This document shows, piece after piece, positions 17,669 through 26,996 of a stretch of 64,000 nucleotides of DNA. The DNA comes from an uncultured Collinsella sp. (GTDB taxonomy: Bacteria > Actinomycetota > Coriobacteriia > Coriobacteriales > Coriobacteriaceae). The stretch is taken from positions 9,783 to 73,782 of the forward strand of contig UQKU01000008.1 in NCBI GenBank assembly GCA_900541675.1. The letters are read 5' to 3'. The notes below the pieces were generated by a model. That model worked only from the letters and a program-made list of their open reading frames with translations, did not search any database and was not told the DNA's origin. The stretch's first letter is position 1. Each line of letters opens with the position of its first letter. Made by a program: the position numbers and the translations under genes.

Positions 17669-18886
17669 ATGGATAGCGATGCCAAGCTGCAGATTCTGAT
17701 TGAGGCATTGTCCGCAGCCGGAGTATCGGCGCTGGCAGTCGACGAGCGCGGTGGCGTTGTGATCTCGACTATGAGTGACGCGGCACTCGAGCAGGATATC
17801 GCCGCTTTTGTTTCCGAGCGTCTCGCTCGCGTGGGCGATGGGGCGCGCCTGGTGATGGGCCACGAGGGCGTGCGGTTGAGCTTGACGGTGCGCCCGACGG
17901 CCAAGGAGCGCGGAGCGCTTTGGGTGGTCGTGGCGCATGAGGTGCGCGCCGCTGCGACGCATGCGGGCATCGAGTGGCTCAATGCCGACGAAGTCGAGGC
18001 TCGCTACGCGTCGAGCACGTACGGCATCGTCGAAGATGCGGCGGCGGTCGCTGCCCCCGTACGTGGGAGCTATGCGCGTGGGGTGCCCCTTATGCTCGAG
18101 GGCGAGCTGGGCGCGGGGCAGGATCAGATTGCAAAACGCCTGTACCTGGATGGACCCTATGCCGATCAGCCCTTTGTGTCCGTTGCGCTCGATGAGCTTA
18201 CGGATCGCGGCTGGCGCCATCTGCTCAAAAGTTCCGAATCGCCGCTATTCCAAACGGGGCTGACACTTTGCATGGGCGGCTGGCATGCTGTTGGCCCCCA
18301 ACGTCTGCGCGAGCTCGTGTCCGCAATGATCGACACGGTGCTCGCAACTCGTTGCCATGTGGTGTTGACGGCAAACGATATGCCGGGCGGCGGCGAAAGC
18401 GATCAGGCTGCTTTTGTAACCGAGCGTCTGGCCTGTGCAGTGAGTGTGGCGCCGGCGATTGCCGAGCAGGGCGGCGCGTCGGAAAAGGTTGCGCGCTATC
18501 TGGGGTATCTGGCAGATATGTTTAAGACGGGTGCCCCCATGTTGTCCGCCGCCGCGGCAGAGACGCTCGATGCGTACCGTTGGCCCCGCAATTACCTGCA
18601 GCTGCGTGAAGTCTCTGAACGACTCTATATATTAGTGGGGGCGGGTACGGTGGAGCGTGCCGTGGCGAAAGAGGTGCTTGCCCAGGAGGACGTTATCAAG
18701 ACCGCGACCTTTGGCGCCCCGGCGCTCGAAAGCGATTTGTACATCTTGCGTCCCCTGGCCGATACCGAGCGCGATGTCGCACGGTTGGTCCTGCAGCACC
18801 TTCACGGCAACAGGACACGTGCGGCAGAGGTGCTCGGTATAAGCCGCACGACTTTATGGCGCCTGCTGAAGGACAACGACCGCTGA
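17669..18886 (+). CDS. Fis-type HTH regulator with degenerate AAA+ (enhancer-binding-like) domain
   Basis: 405 residues. The C terminus (TERDVARLVLQHLHGNRTRAAEVLGISRTTLWRLLKDN over its span) is a clear Fis-type HTH. Upstream, segments follow the layout of sigma-54 activators: GELGAGQDQIAKRLY at the Walker A place, FVSVALDEL, and YRWPRNYLQLREVSERL at the end of the AAA+ domain. But the Walker Lys is replaced by Gln and no GAFTGA loop is seen, so ATP-driven sigma-54 activation looks lost. ATG 17669 follows AGGGGC. It stands alone; target genes are unknown. Confidence 0.72.
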   Translation: MDSDAKLQILIEALSAAGVSALAVDERGGVVISTMSDAALEQDIAAFVSERLARVGDGARLVMGHEGVRLSLTVRPTAKERGALWVVVAHEVRAAATHAGIEWLNADEVEARYASSTYGIVEDAAAVAAPVRGSYARGVPLMLEGELGAGQDQIAKRLYLDGPYADQPFVSVALDELTDRGWRHLLKSSESPLFQTGLTLCMGGWHAVGPQRLRELVSAMIDTVLATRCHVVLTANDMPGGGESDQAAFVTERLACAVSVAPAIAEQGGASEKVARYLGYLADMFKTGAPMLSAAAAETLDAYRWPRNYLQLREVSERLYILVGAGTVERAVAKEVLAQEDVIKTATFGAPALESDLYILRPLADTERDVARLVLQHLHGNRTRAAEVLGISRTTLWRLLKDNDR

Positions 18887-18969
18887 GCGAGGCGCCGTGA
18901 CCGCGTGCGGCGCGTGTGATACAGTCCAAAGAAGCATTGTTTCGATTGTGTTACGGCGTGCGGGGGAGT

Positions 18970-19545
18970 ATGGCGGAGACTTCAAAAACGAACCGAACAA
19001 AGCGAAGTGCGGCGCCGGTCGGCCGGCGTACGACTTCGCGGACGTGGGGCAAAAGCGCCTCGGGGTTCGACGGCTCGTTCAAGCGCACAAAATATGGCTA
19101 TCCTTCGGCAAGCGCTCGCTTGGCCATGCAGGCCGAGTCCTCGTTGTGGGGACGAAGGCGCGTGGTGGGCTCAAAGCTCAAGCACGATGGAACGCTTGGC
19201 TACATCAGCCGCGGTGCTGCCCGCCGTAGCGGCCTCAATCCTGCAGGCTGGCATCGTTACGTGCCGATCGTGGTCGTTGCCGCGATAATCGTCATCGCGC
19301 TCGCGGCGCTCGGATATGCCGGCGACGGCGCGAGTCTGGGCGCGATTTTCAAATCGCCTGAACTTGCGCATGCTGGCACGGAGCTTGTTGAAGGCGCACA
19401 AGACCAGACGGGTGTGGCGCCCCAGCGCGGTATGGTCGCAGCTGCTGCCACCATTGCCGATGCTCAAAAGGACGAGGACGAACAAGGCGACGGCGCCAAA
19501 ACGACTCACACGAACGAAACGACGACAACTCCATCGGCAAGATAA
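18970..19545 (+). CDS. Hypothetical single-span membrane protein
   Basis: 191 residues, family not recognised. Residues 1-75 are basic and Ser/Thr-rich, a single hydrophobic span lies at about 97-117 (VPIVVVAAIIVIALAALGY), and the rest is an acidic, Asp/Glu/Thr-rich tail that should face outside if the positive-inside rule holds. GGGGGAG lies directly before ATG. Follows the Fis-type regulator by 83 bp and may be co-transcribed. Confidence 0.65.
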   Translation: MAETSKTNRTKRSAAPVGRRTTSRTWGKSASGFDGSFKRTKYGYPSASARLAMQAESSLWGRRRVVGSKLKHDGTLGYISRGAARRSGLNPAGWHRYVPIVVVAAIIVIALAALGYAGDGASLGAIFKSPELAHAGTELVEGAQDQTGVAPQRGMVAAAATIADAQKDEDEQGDGAKTTHTNETTTTPSAR

Positions 19546-19620
19546 GTTGCGAGTGGGGCAGCAAATATGGGACGGGGCCTTTTAGCTGCCCAAGACAGTG
19601 GCTCACTCGATGTCAGGCAC

Positions 19621-19770
19621 CAACAGCGAGCGGGCCGCATTTGCGCCAAGGTGACGTGAAATGAGAGGGCCCTGACCTTTTGGTCGCGCCCTCGAAATTG
19701 AACGTCAGATTGGCGTTAATGCGGCTCGCGCAGCGTCAACGGGTCCGCCGTTCGTTAGAACGGCGGAACA
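19621..19770 (-). repeat. 150-bp palindromic element, copy B (inverted)
   Basis: Minus-strand copy of 15192-15341 over its whole length with scattered substitutions. It overlaps the end of the nitroreductase gene: the last codons and the TAA stop lie inside the element. Confidence 0.9.
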
Positions 19771-20282
19771 TACACCACGTTGTCGCGGCGAGGCTTGGCC
19801 TTGGGGAGTGCGTCCTCGGCGTAGCCCAGAATGCAGTTGCCAACACCGCGCAGGCTTCCGTCGGCGGGCAGGCCCCAGCTGGCCAGCAGCTCCAGGCCCT
19901 CGGGCGAATCGAAAACCTCGTGGGCGCGATGAATCCAGCACGAATCAACACCCAGCGCATAGGCAGCATTGAGCAGGTTGCCCATGGCAAGCGAACCGTC
20001 TTCCAGATGCGTGGGCACGCTGCGGTCGACCAGTACCACCACAACGGTTTTGGCACCGTAGAAGGGATCGCCGTTGCTGCCCATGACTTGCGCATTGAGT
20101 TGCGAGAGACGCTCGACGGTCGCGGGGTCGGTGACGGCGACGAACGTGACCGGCTGACGCCCCATGCCGCTCGGCGCGTACTGGCCTGCCTCGATAATGC
20201 GTGCGAGCTTTTCTGCCTCGACGGGGCGATCGCTGTAGTTGCGGCAGCTACGGCGATGGATGAGCGCTTCGATGGTCTCCAT
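19755..20282 (-). CDS. Nitroreductase-family flavoprotein
   Basis: 175 residues. METIEALIHRRSCRNYSDRPV at the start has the FMN-phosphate Arg residues; APSGMGRQPV, MGNLLNAAYALGVDSCWI and GVGNCILGY follow family order. FMN-dependent NAD(P)H oxidoreductase of the cytoplasm, substrate unknown. The open frame runs 154 codons further upstream, but ATG 20282 with AGGAG and the family start both support the short form. The C terminus VVYVPPF is written by an inserted repeat. Confidence 0.85.
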   Translation of the reverse strand: METIEALIHRRSCRNYSDRPVEAEKLARIIEAGQYAPSGMGRQPVTFVAVTDPATVERLSQLNAQVMGSNGDPFYGAKTVVVVLVDRSVPTHLEDGSLAMGNLLNAAYALGVDSCWIHRAHEVFDSPEGLELLASWGLPADGSLRGVGNCILGYAEDALPKAKPRRDNVVYVPPF

Positions 20283-20494
20283 GGGTTCTCCTAGCGATGA
20301 CGTTGCAGATGCTCCGTTCTTACCCGTCGTGCCGTAGCCGTAATCGCGCAGAGGGCCCAAACAGCAATAGCCACCAATCGGAAAAGTCGGCTTGCATAAA
20401 ACTGCGGCAAGAATGTGAGAAACTGATGAGATGGTTAAACGTTTTATCCCGTCTACCCTGCGGTTTTTTACCACTTGCCTAAAACAGGGGCGCA

Positions 20495-20506
20495 TATCAA
20501 TTGATA
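20495..20506. promoter_or_regulatory. 12-bp perfect palindrome upstream of the small hypothetical gene
   Basis: TATCAATTGATA, 71 bp before the start codon, in an AT-rich part of the 294-bp gap. A possible operator. Nothing else in the gap is recognisable. Confidence 0.35.
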
Positions 20507-20576
20507 AAGGTTTTACTAAAGGGGTACCAACGTTAATCAATGCGCTGTGGTGGCGCTGGGCCAGGAGGTAACTATC

Positions 20577-20867
20577 ATGTTCCAGGCTGGAGATGTCGTC
20601 GAGACTGACTTCGAAGGATTTCTGAAGCTGCTGCGTTCCAAGACGCGCGCTTTCGTGTCGATCAACGATCACGAGTACTACATCACGCACACCGATGGCT
20701 ATTGGCGTGTTCAGGATTGCGAGACCCTCAACGATAAGGGCCACTTTACTGATTGCTCCGAGCTGGTCAACACGGTCTGCGAGGTCGTCGAGCTACCTTG
20801 GATCTGCGGCAAGAGCCTGCACGACAGCTTTGCGGGCGCAACGGTCTACGAGGCCGTCGCTGCCTAA
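20577..20867 (+). CDS. Small acidic hypothetical protein
   Basis: 96 residues, not recognised. Strong AGGAGGT site 8 nt before ATG and a good terminator make it a real gene. Acidic, four Cys, soluble, with a WRVQDCETLNDKGHFTDC block. The ribosome site quality suggests high expression. Confidence 0.7.
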   Translation: MFQAGDVVETDFEGFLKLLRSKTRAFVSINDHEYYITHTDGYWRVQDCETLNDKGHFTDCSELVNTVCEVVELPWICGKSLHDSFAGATVYEAVAA

Positions 20868-20894
20868 CGGGCAAATACATCGCTATTCTCGCGT

Positions 20895-20931
20895 GACCGC
20901 CGGCGCCGCCCCCGCGCCGGCGGTCTTTTTT
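20895..20931 (+). terminator. Intrinsic terminator
   Basis: GACCGCCGGCGC / GCGCCGGCGGTC stem with a 7-nt loop followed by six T. Confidence 0.93.
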
Positions 20932-20973
20932 GTCGATATGCTTATGTAGAGCCGACCATAAACAACGAGCGTA

Positions 20974-21032
20974 TTGACGATAGTCAAAACTCGGACTAAT
21001 GTAGAGATATAAATTGGTCAAAACTCGGACTA
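20974..21032 (+). promoter_or_regulatory. marR-ABC promoter with tandem operators
   Basis: TTGACG (20974-20979) and TAATGT (20997-21002), spacing 17 bp. The 16-bp sequence GTCAAAACTCGGACTA occurs twice as a direct repeat, at 20983-20998 inside the promoter and 21017-21032 just after the start point, 34 bp apart (about three helical turns). Autorepression by the downstream MarR protein is inferred. Confidence 0.7.
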
Positions 21033-21048
21033 TCGAATGGTGGGAGAG

Positions 21049-21549
21049 ATGAATAGTGCAGTTAGCCTGGTCGATTTCGACCGGATGCTTAACGGGCTTG
21101 ACCGTATCTATTCGGAGTTCGCGCGTACCTGCGGTCTTTCGGACTGCGCCTACTGGATGCTCGTCGACACGAGTGCAGCGGGCGGAAGCGTTGCCGTGAG
21201 TCGGCTGACGAGTGAATGGTTCTACAGCAAACAGACCATCAATTCGGCGATCAAGACGCTTAGGGCGCGAGGGCTTGCGACGTTGGAGTTTGCCGAGGGC
21301 AGTCGTAAGAACAAGGTTGTGCGATTGACCGAAGAAGGCGTGCGGTTTGCCAAGCGCTACGCGTTACCGGCGCAAAAAGCCGAGCAACAGGCATTCGAAG
21401 CGCTCGAGCCGTGGGAACAGCGCGAGATCATGCGCCTGGTCGGTAAATTCTCCCATGTTCTGAACGAAGAGTGCGAGGCATTTAAACGGCAAGTGGCCGC
21501 CGAGAACGAGGCTGACGATAAGGGCGAGGGGGACACATGCGACTCTTAA
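21049..21549 (+). CDS. MarR-family transcriptional regulator
   Basis: About 166 residues. Winged helix visible in SRLTSEWFYSKQTINSAIKTLRARGLA and RKNKVVRLTEEG. Stands first in an operon with a heterodimeric multidrug-type ABC exporter and overlaps its first gene by 13 nt, the usual arrangement of a repressor sensing the exported compound. ATG 21049 has GGTGGG upstream; ATG 21037 lacks a site. Charged C-terminal tail. Confidence 0.88.
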   Translation: MNSAVSLVDFDRMLNGLDRIYSEFARTCGLSDCAYWMLVDTSAAGGSVAVSRLTSEWFYSKQTINSAIKTLRARGLATLEFAEGSRKNKVVRLTEEGVRFAKRYALPAQKAEQQAFEALEPWEQREIMRLVGKFSHVLNEECEAFKRQVAAENEADDKGEGDTCDS

Positions 21550-23273
21550 TGAGGTTTATGAGGCCGTACCGCGGTCTGATTGCGGTGACGCTGTTTGCGG
21601 TGCTGATAGATAACGTCGGTACGCTGTTGGTTCCCACGATGCTGGCGAACATGGTCAACACCGGTATTACCACGGGCGATGTCGACTATATTTTACGTAA
21701 CGGCCTGTACATGCTTATCGCGACCGGCATGGCCAGCGGCGGCACGGTGCTGGGCTGCTATCTTTCGGCGCGCCTGGCCGCCAACGTGGCCTGCGATATC
21801 CGCAATGCCGTGTACGACAAGTCGCTCGAGCTGTCCGCCAGCGACTTTGAGCGCTTTGGCACGGGTTCGATGATCACACGCTCGCTCAACGACATCAACG
21901 TGATTCAGCAAGCTGTCCTTCAGACGATTCAGCTGGTGTTGCCGGTGCCATTCTTGGCCGTGGCAGGCATCATTTTTGCTTGGTTCATCGATCCCGCCAT
22001 GGGCACGCTGCTGGGCGTGGTGGTTGCGATCGTGCTGGTGGCGGCGGTCTTTACGGTGGCTAACGCCGCGCCGATTTTTATGCGCCTGCAGAGCTTTATC
22101 GACCGCATGAACGTGGTGCTGCGCGAGAACATCGTGGGCGTGCGCGTCATCCGCGCATTTAACAAGGAGCGCCACGAGGAGCAGCGCCTGGACGAGGTGT
22201 TTAGCGATTACGCGGCCAACGCCATCAAGGTCAACCACCTGTTTGTGGGCCTCGACAGCTCCAGCTTCTTTTTGATGAACATCGCCGAGGTGGCGGTGCT
22301 GTGGGTGGGCGGCAACCGCGTGGGCGTCCACGCCATGCAAATCGGCAGCATTTCGGCCGTGTTGGAATACGCGATCCTGATTCTTTTCTTTGTGATGATG
22401 GCGCAGATGGTGATTCTGACGCTTCCGCGCGCCGCGGCGTGCCTCAACCGTGCGCAGCAGGTGCTCGAAATCGAGCCGAGCATCGTGGACGGCAAGGCTA
22501 CGCTGGGCGACGGGGCGCCTGAGTCCGCAGACGGAGCCGACGCGGTCGCCGTGTTCGATCATATGTCGTTTCGTTTTGACGACGCCGACGAGGACACGCT
22601 GTGCAATCTGAGCTTTACCTGTCGCCGCGGTCAGACGACCGCGATCGTCGGCTCGACGGGCTCGGGCAAATCGACGGTGGCCAAGCTCCTGCTGCGCTTC
22701 CACGATGCCACCAAGGGCGCCATTCGCCTAGACGGCGTCGACCTGCGCGAGCTTTCGCAAGGCGAGATACGCGGGCGCATTGCCTATGTGCCGCAAAAGG
22801 CATGGCTGTTCTCGGGCACCGTGGCAAGCAATCTGCGCTTTGGCAATGAAGACGCAACTGAGGCCGACATGCTTCATGCGCTCCAGGTTGCCCAGAGCAC
22901 CTTTGTGCTCGATCAGCCGCAGGGGCTCGATACGCCGGTATCCCAGGGCGGCACGAACTTTTCGGGCGGTCAGCGCCAGCGTTTGGCAATCGCCCGTGCG
23001 CTCATGAAGCATGCCGATCTGTATATCTTCGATGACAGTTTTTCGGCCCTGGACTTTAAGACCGATGCGGCACTGCGCCATGCGCTGCAGGACGAGACGC
23101 GCGATGCCGCGGTGCTCATCATCGCCCAGCGCATCTCGACGATCTTGCACGCCGACCAGATCGTCGTGCTCAAGGACGGCGAGGTTGTGGGCTTGGGCAC
23201 GCATGGCGAGCTTATGGAAACCTGCGAGGTGTACCGCGCCATCGCGGAATCGCAGATGAAGGGAGGTGAGTAG
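21537..23273 (+). CDS. ABC exporter half-transporter, degenerate-site partner
   Basis: 578 residues: six-span type I exporter membrane domain (about 1-300) then an ATPase domain. Walker A STGSGKST, signature FSGGQRQR; Walker B ends IFDDSFSALD, with Asp in place of the catalytic Glu. Together with the next gene it forms a heterodimer in which one ATP site is catalytic and one degenerate. Translationally coupled to MarR and to the partner gene. Substrate unknown; drug, lipid or peptide are options. Confidence 0.9.
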   Translation: MRLLMRFMRPYRGLIAVTLFAVLIDNVGTLLVPTMLANMVNTGITTGDVDYILRNGLYMLIATGMASGGTVLGCYLSARLAANVACDIRNAVYDKSLELSASDFERFGTGSMITRSLNDINVIQQAVLQTIQLVLPVPFLAVAGIIFAWFIDPAMGTLLGVVVAIVLVAAVFTVANAAPIFMRLQSFIDRMNVVLRENIVGVRVIRAFNKERHEEQRLDEVFSDYAANAIKVNHLFVGLDSSSFFLMNIAEVAVLWVGGNRVGVHAMQIGSISAVLEYAILILFFVMMAQMVILTLPRAAACLNRAQQVLEIEPSIVDGKATLGDGAPESADGADAVAVFDHMSFRFDDADEDTLCNLSFTCRRGQTTAIVGSTGSGKSTVAKLLLRFHDATKGAIRLDGVDLRELSQGEIRGRIAYVPQKAWLFSGTVASNLRFGNEDATEADMLHALQVAQSTFVLDQPQGLDTPVSQGGTNFSGGQRQRLAIARALMKHADLYIFDDSFSALDFKTDAALRHALQDETRDAAVLIIAQRISTILHADQIVVLKDGEVVGLGTHGELMETCEVYRAIAESQMKGGE

Positions 23274-23274
23274 C

Positions 23275-25281
23275 ATGACCGAGGAGCTCAGGAAGCAGGC
23301 CAGCGTTGATGACGCCGTTGCCGCGGGACTGGTTGAGGAAACGGCTGCCGTAGCACCCGAGCTGGACGAGGCCGCCAAGGCTGCAGCCGAGCGCGAGGCT
23401 CGCCGCCAAGCGCTCTACGAGGAAAACGAACGCGCCGAGGACGAGCGCGCCCGCGCTGAGGCAGAGCGCATGCGCGATGTGGACGACGAGGACGAGGACG
23501 AGAAACCCCGCGACACCTGGGCGACGGTGCGCCGCCTGTGGAGCGAGGCTGCCGGTGACCATTGGCGCTTCTATATCGTGTTCGCGAGCATCGTGTTCTA
23601 TGCCATCTTTAACACCGCTGCGCCGGCATATAGCGCCCGCGTGATCGATGAGCTGTGGGGCCACATTCAGGTGGCGTTTGCCAACGACACCACCTTCAAC
23701 ATCACCTGGGAGAACTGCGGCAGGACCATCTTCATCTACTTTATGATCTGGACGGCCGCTGCCTCGTTCTACGCGCTCCAGAGCTTTTTGATGTCGAGCG
23801 TGGCCGAACGCCTTAACCTGCACCTGCGTAACCGCATCGCTCAAAAGCTCAACCGTCTGCCGCTTGCCTTCTTTGATGCGCATCGTCCCGGCGAGGTCGT
23901 TAGCCGTGCGACCAACGACTTAGACAAGATGTCTGAGAGCATGCAGCGCGGCTTGCTGCAGCTTCTGGTGTCGATCGGTACCGTGGTGGGCGCCGTGAGC
24001 GTGATGTTCGTGTTTAGCGTGCCGCTCACGCTTGTCTTTTTGTTCTTTACGGCGCTTTCGCTGCTGGTGACGAAGGTCGTTTCGCGCCGCACGCACGATG
24101 TGACGGGCGAGCGCCAGGAGTGGGTGTCCAAGATTACGAGCGCGGTCGAGGAAGGCTACTCGGGCCGTCTGGTGATTCGTGCGTTCAACCGTGAGCGCCA
24201 GAGTTCTGCCGAGGTGCACGAGGCTTCGAAGGAGCTGGCGCGCGTGAGCACCAAGGCCGACTTCATGATTAACGCCGTCGGCCCCGCGGTGCGCTTTATC
24301 GGCCGCCTGGCGCAGATCGTGATTGCGCTGGTGGGCTGCAGCATGCTGGTTGCTGGCCACATGACCGTCGGCGTGTTCCAGGCGTTCTTCCAGTTTATCT
24401 ACGAGGCATCCGAGCCCATGACGCAGCTGTCATTCACTTTCAACTCGCTGCAGAGCGCGCTGGCGAGTGCGGAGCGCGTGTTCGACCTGCTCGATGAGCC
24501 CGAGATGGAAGCCGATCCGTTGCCGGCGGCCGCCGCCAAGCTGCCGGGCAAGGTGGAGGGCCGTATTGCCTTTGAACACGTGCGTTTTGGCTATGCGCCC
24601 GACAAGCCGCTCATGCGCGACGTGTCGTTTACCGCCGAGCCGGGCCAAAAGATCGCGGTGGTGGGAACCACGGGTGCGGGTAAGACCACGCTCATCAATC
24701 TGCTCATGCGCTTCTACGAGATCGACGGTGGCCGCATTACCCTCGACGGTGTGGACACGAGCCGCATGGACCGCGGCGAGCTGCGCCAGCAGTTTGGCAT
24801 GGTGTTGCAGGACGCCTGGCTGTTCGATGGCACCATTGCCGAGAACATCGCCTATGGCTGTCCCGAGGCGACGCGCGAGGAGATTGTCGCGGCCGCACGT
24901 GCCGCTCAGGTCGACTTCTTTGTGCGCACTATGCCGCAGGGTTACGACACGCGTGTGGCTAACGATGCCGAGAGCATCAGCCAGGGCCAACGTCAGCTGC
25001 TGACCATCGCGCGTGTGCTGCTCAACAACCCGGCGATCCTCATCCTGGACGAGGCGACGTCGAGTGTGGACACGCGCACCGAGCTCGCCATCGGCCGTGC
25101 TATGGACGCGCTCATGCGCGGGCGCACGAGCTTTGTGATCGCGCACCGTCTGTCGACGATCGTCGATGCCGACCTCATCCTGGTCATGGACCACGGCAAT
25201 ATCATCGAGCAGGGTACGCACAAGGAGCTGCTGGCTGCCGAGGGCGCTTACGCCGACCTCTACCTAAGCCAGTTCGCATAA
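23275..25281 (+). CDS. ABC exporter half-transporter, catalytic partner
   Basis: 668 residues. An unusual charged, Glu/Ala/Arg-rich N-terminal extension of about 80 residues (helical, coiled-coil-like) precedes the membrane domain. ATPase domain: Walker A TTGAGKTT, signature ISQGQRQ (diverged from LSGGQ), Walker B ILDEATSSVD with the catalytic Glu. The diverged signature plus intact Glu complement the pattern in the partner at 21537. GGGAGGTGAG site before ATG 23275. Confidence 0.9.
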   Translation: MTEELRKQASVDDAVAAGLVEETAAVAPELDEAAKAAAEREARRQALYEENERAEDERARAEAERMRDVDDEDEDEKPRDTWATVRRLWSEAAGDHWRFYIVFASIVFYAIFNTAAPAYSARVIDELWGHIQVAFANDTTFNITWENCGRTIFIYFMIWTAAASFYALQSFLMSSVAERLNLHLRNRIAQKLNRLPLAFFDAHRPGEVVSRATNDLDKMSESMQRGLLQLLVSIGTVVGAVSVMFVFSVPLTLVFLFFTALSLLVTKVVSRRTHDVTGERQEWVSKITSAVEEGYSGRLVIRAFNRERQSSAEVHEASKELARVSTKADFMINAVGPAVRFIGRLAQIVIALVGCSMLVAGHMTVGVFQAFFQFIYEASEPMTQLSFTFNSLQSALASAERVFDLLDEPEMEADPLPAAAAKLPGKVEGRIAFEHVRFGYAPDKPLMRDVSFTAEPGQKIAVVGTTGAGKTTLINLLMRFYEIDGGRITLDGVDTSRMDRGELRQQFGMVLQDAWLFDGTIAENIAYGCPEATREEIVAAARAAQVDFFVRTMPQGYDTRVANDAESISQGQRQLLTIARVLLNNPAILILDEATSSVDTRTELAIGRAMDALMRGRTSFVIAHRLSTIVDADLILVMDHGNIIEQGTHKELLAAEGAYADLYLSQFA

Positions 25282-25318
25282 GGTGACAAAGGGGCAGTCC
25301 CGCATGCCACATCGAAAA

Positions 25319-25356
25319 GAAGGCGCGCCGGGGGCGGATTCCCCAGCGCGCCTTTT
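25319..25356 (+). terminator. Intrinsic terminator of the marR-ABC operon
   Basis: AAGGCGCGC..GGGG / CCCC..GCGCGCCTTTT stem with TTTTGTGTT tail. Also placed well for the convergent cysE. Confidence 0.85.
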
Positions 25357-25392
25357 GTGTTGGCGTTCATGCTGTGGCGGCTGCCCGCGGCC

Positions 25393-26097
25393 TTAGCGCT
25401 CGTCCACGAGCTTGGCGACGAGGGCTTTGAGCTCGGCCACCTCTTGCTCGAGTTCCTTGACGCGACGGGCGTTTTCGGTGATGCCCTGACGGTTGAGGGC
25501 GCTCTGCTCGGCGGCATCGTCGGGCATGTACTCGCGATGCTGCTTGGCGTCGAAGCTCTCCTCGAACACGCGGCAGCCGTTGCGCTTGATGATGCGCCCA
25601 GGCACACCCACGACGGTGCAGTTGTCGGGCACGTCCTTGACGACGACCGAGTTGCCGCCGATCTTGACGTTGTTGCCGATGCGAATGTTGCCGAGCACCT
25701 TGGCGCCCGTGCCCACGGTGACGTTGTTGCCCAGGGTGGGGTGGCGCTTGCCGGTCTCGTTGCCGGTGCCGCCGAGCGTAACGCCCTGGTAGAGCACGCA
25801 GTTGTCGCCCACGACGGTGGTTTCGCCGATGACGACGCCCATGGCGTGGTCGATAAAGAAATGCTTGCCGATTTGTGCGGCGGGATGAATCTCGACGCCG
25901 GTGATGTGGCGGGTGATTTGCGAGAGCACACGGGCGAGCGAGCGATGACCGTGCTCCCAGAGCCAGTGCTCGGGCACGTGGTTCCACTTGGCGTGCAGGC
26001 CAGGATAGGAAAGGAAGATGACCAGACCGCTTTGTGCGGCGGGGTCCTGCGCCTGGACGGTCTTGATGTCCTCGCGAATGGTATTGATAAAGCTCAC
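25393..26097 (-). CDS. cysE: Serine O-acetyltransferase
   Basis: Acetylates serine with acetyl-CoA, the first step of cysteine synthesis. 234 residues from a GTG start with AGGGAGGGC upstream; the longer open frame before it is not family-like. Left-handed beta-helix hexapeptides are plain: [21 protein letters not shown], then [14 protein letters not shown], and [16 protein letters not shown]. Ends in a heptad-rich helix ([19 protein letters not shown]) that may form a coiled coil. A cysK gene is not in the window. Confidence 0.93.
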   Translation of the reverse strand: MSFINTIREDIKTVQAQDPAAQSGLVIFLSYPGLHAKWNHVPEHWLWEHGHRSLARVLSQITRHITGVEIHPAAQIGKHFFIDHAMGVVIGETTVVGDNCVLYQGVTLGGTGNETGKRHPTLGNNVTVGTGAKVLGNIRIGNNVKIGGNSVVVKDVPDNCTVVGVPGRIIKRNGCRVFEESFDAKQHREYMPDDAAEQSALNRQGITENARRVKELEQEVAELKALVAKLVDER

Positions 26098-26320
26098 CGG
26101 CCGCCCTCCCTTAGCGCCATGGCAATGCGATTCAATAAAGTATAGCGATTCGCTAGGGATTAGGAAGAACAATCTTGGCGGCTTTGCGCGACAGGTGTCA
26201 GTTATGCAAACTTGCTGGTAATGAAGTAAGACTTTTGAGGGGTTTGGCCCGTGCTCGCGCCGCAACCGTATACTGGTCAACTTGGACGTATCCGCGCCCA
26301 CAACTGAGAGGTTTTACTTC

Positions 26321-26968
26321 ATGGGTTTCATCAATTTCATTGCCGAGCTGCTTAAGGATCCGCGCGCTGCGATCGCCAGCTGGATCGCCGCCGGCCCGCT
26401 TATGGCCTACGGCTGCGTGTTCCTGATCATCTTCATTGAGACAGGCGTGGTGTTCTTCCCGTTCCTTCCCGGCGACTCGCTGCTGTTTGCCTCGGGCTTC
26501 TTTGCCCACAACGGCGGCTTTAACATCGTGGCGCTTCTGGCCACCGCATGGGCCGCAGCCATCCTGGGCGATCAGTGCAACTTTATGATCGGCCACTTCT
26601 TTGGCCGCAAGATCATCGCCTCGGGCAAGGTAAAGGCCATGACGCCCGAGCGCATCAAAAAGTCCGAGGATTTCCTGGATAAGTGGGGCCATCTGGCCAT
26701 CTTCCTCGGCCGCTTCTTCCCGTTCATCCGCACCTTTGTGCCTTTTATCGCCGGCATGGGCGGCATGCATTGGCGCAACTTCGTTGTCTTTAACGTGCTG
26801 GGCGGCATTACCTGGTCGACGGTCTTTACGCTGCTGGGCTACTTCTTTGGCGGCATTCCCTTTGTGCAGGAGCACTTTGAGCTGCTGATTATCGGCATTG
26901 TCGCCGTGTCGATCATCCCGACCGTGGTCGGCTTGGTTAAGGCTAAGCTGGGCAAAAAGAACGCATAG
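26321..26968 (+). CDS. DedA-family membrane protein
   Basis: 215 residues, several membrane spans. Family blocks: FIETGVVFFPFLPGDSLLFASG, GDQCNFMIGHFFGRK, FLGRFFPFIRTFVPFIAGMGGM and a C-terminal span. DedA proteins recycle undecaprenyl phosphate or other lipid carriers across the membrane. GAGAGG site; ATG 26321 chosen over an earlier in-frame GTG/ATG with no site. Divergent from cysE; the 223-bp gap between shows a TATACT box but no clear -35. Confidence 0.9.
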   Translation: MGFINFIAELLKDPRAAIASWIAAGPLMAYGCVFLIIFIETGVVFFPFLPGDSLLFASGFFAHNGGFNIVALLATAWAAAILGDQCNFMIGHFFGRKIIASGKVKAMTPERIKKSEDFLDKWGHLAIFLGRFFPFIRTFVPFIAGMGGMHWRNFVVFNVLGGITWSTVFTLLGYFFGGIPFVQEHFELLIIGIVAVSIIPTVVGLVKAKLGKKNA

Positions 26969-26996
26969 CTCGAGCCGGCGCACAAATCGTGTCGTT

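Noticed and set aside
20283..20744. N-terminal extension of the nitroreductase by 154 codons
   Set aside because: The extension is not nitroreductase-like, crosses the promoter and start of the small hypothetical gene, and the internal ATG has a strong ribosome site.
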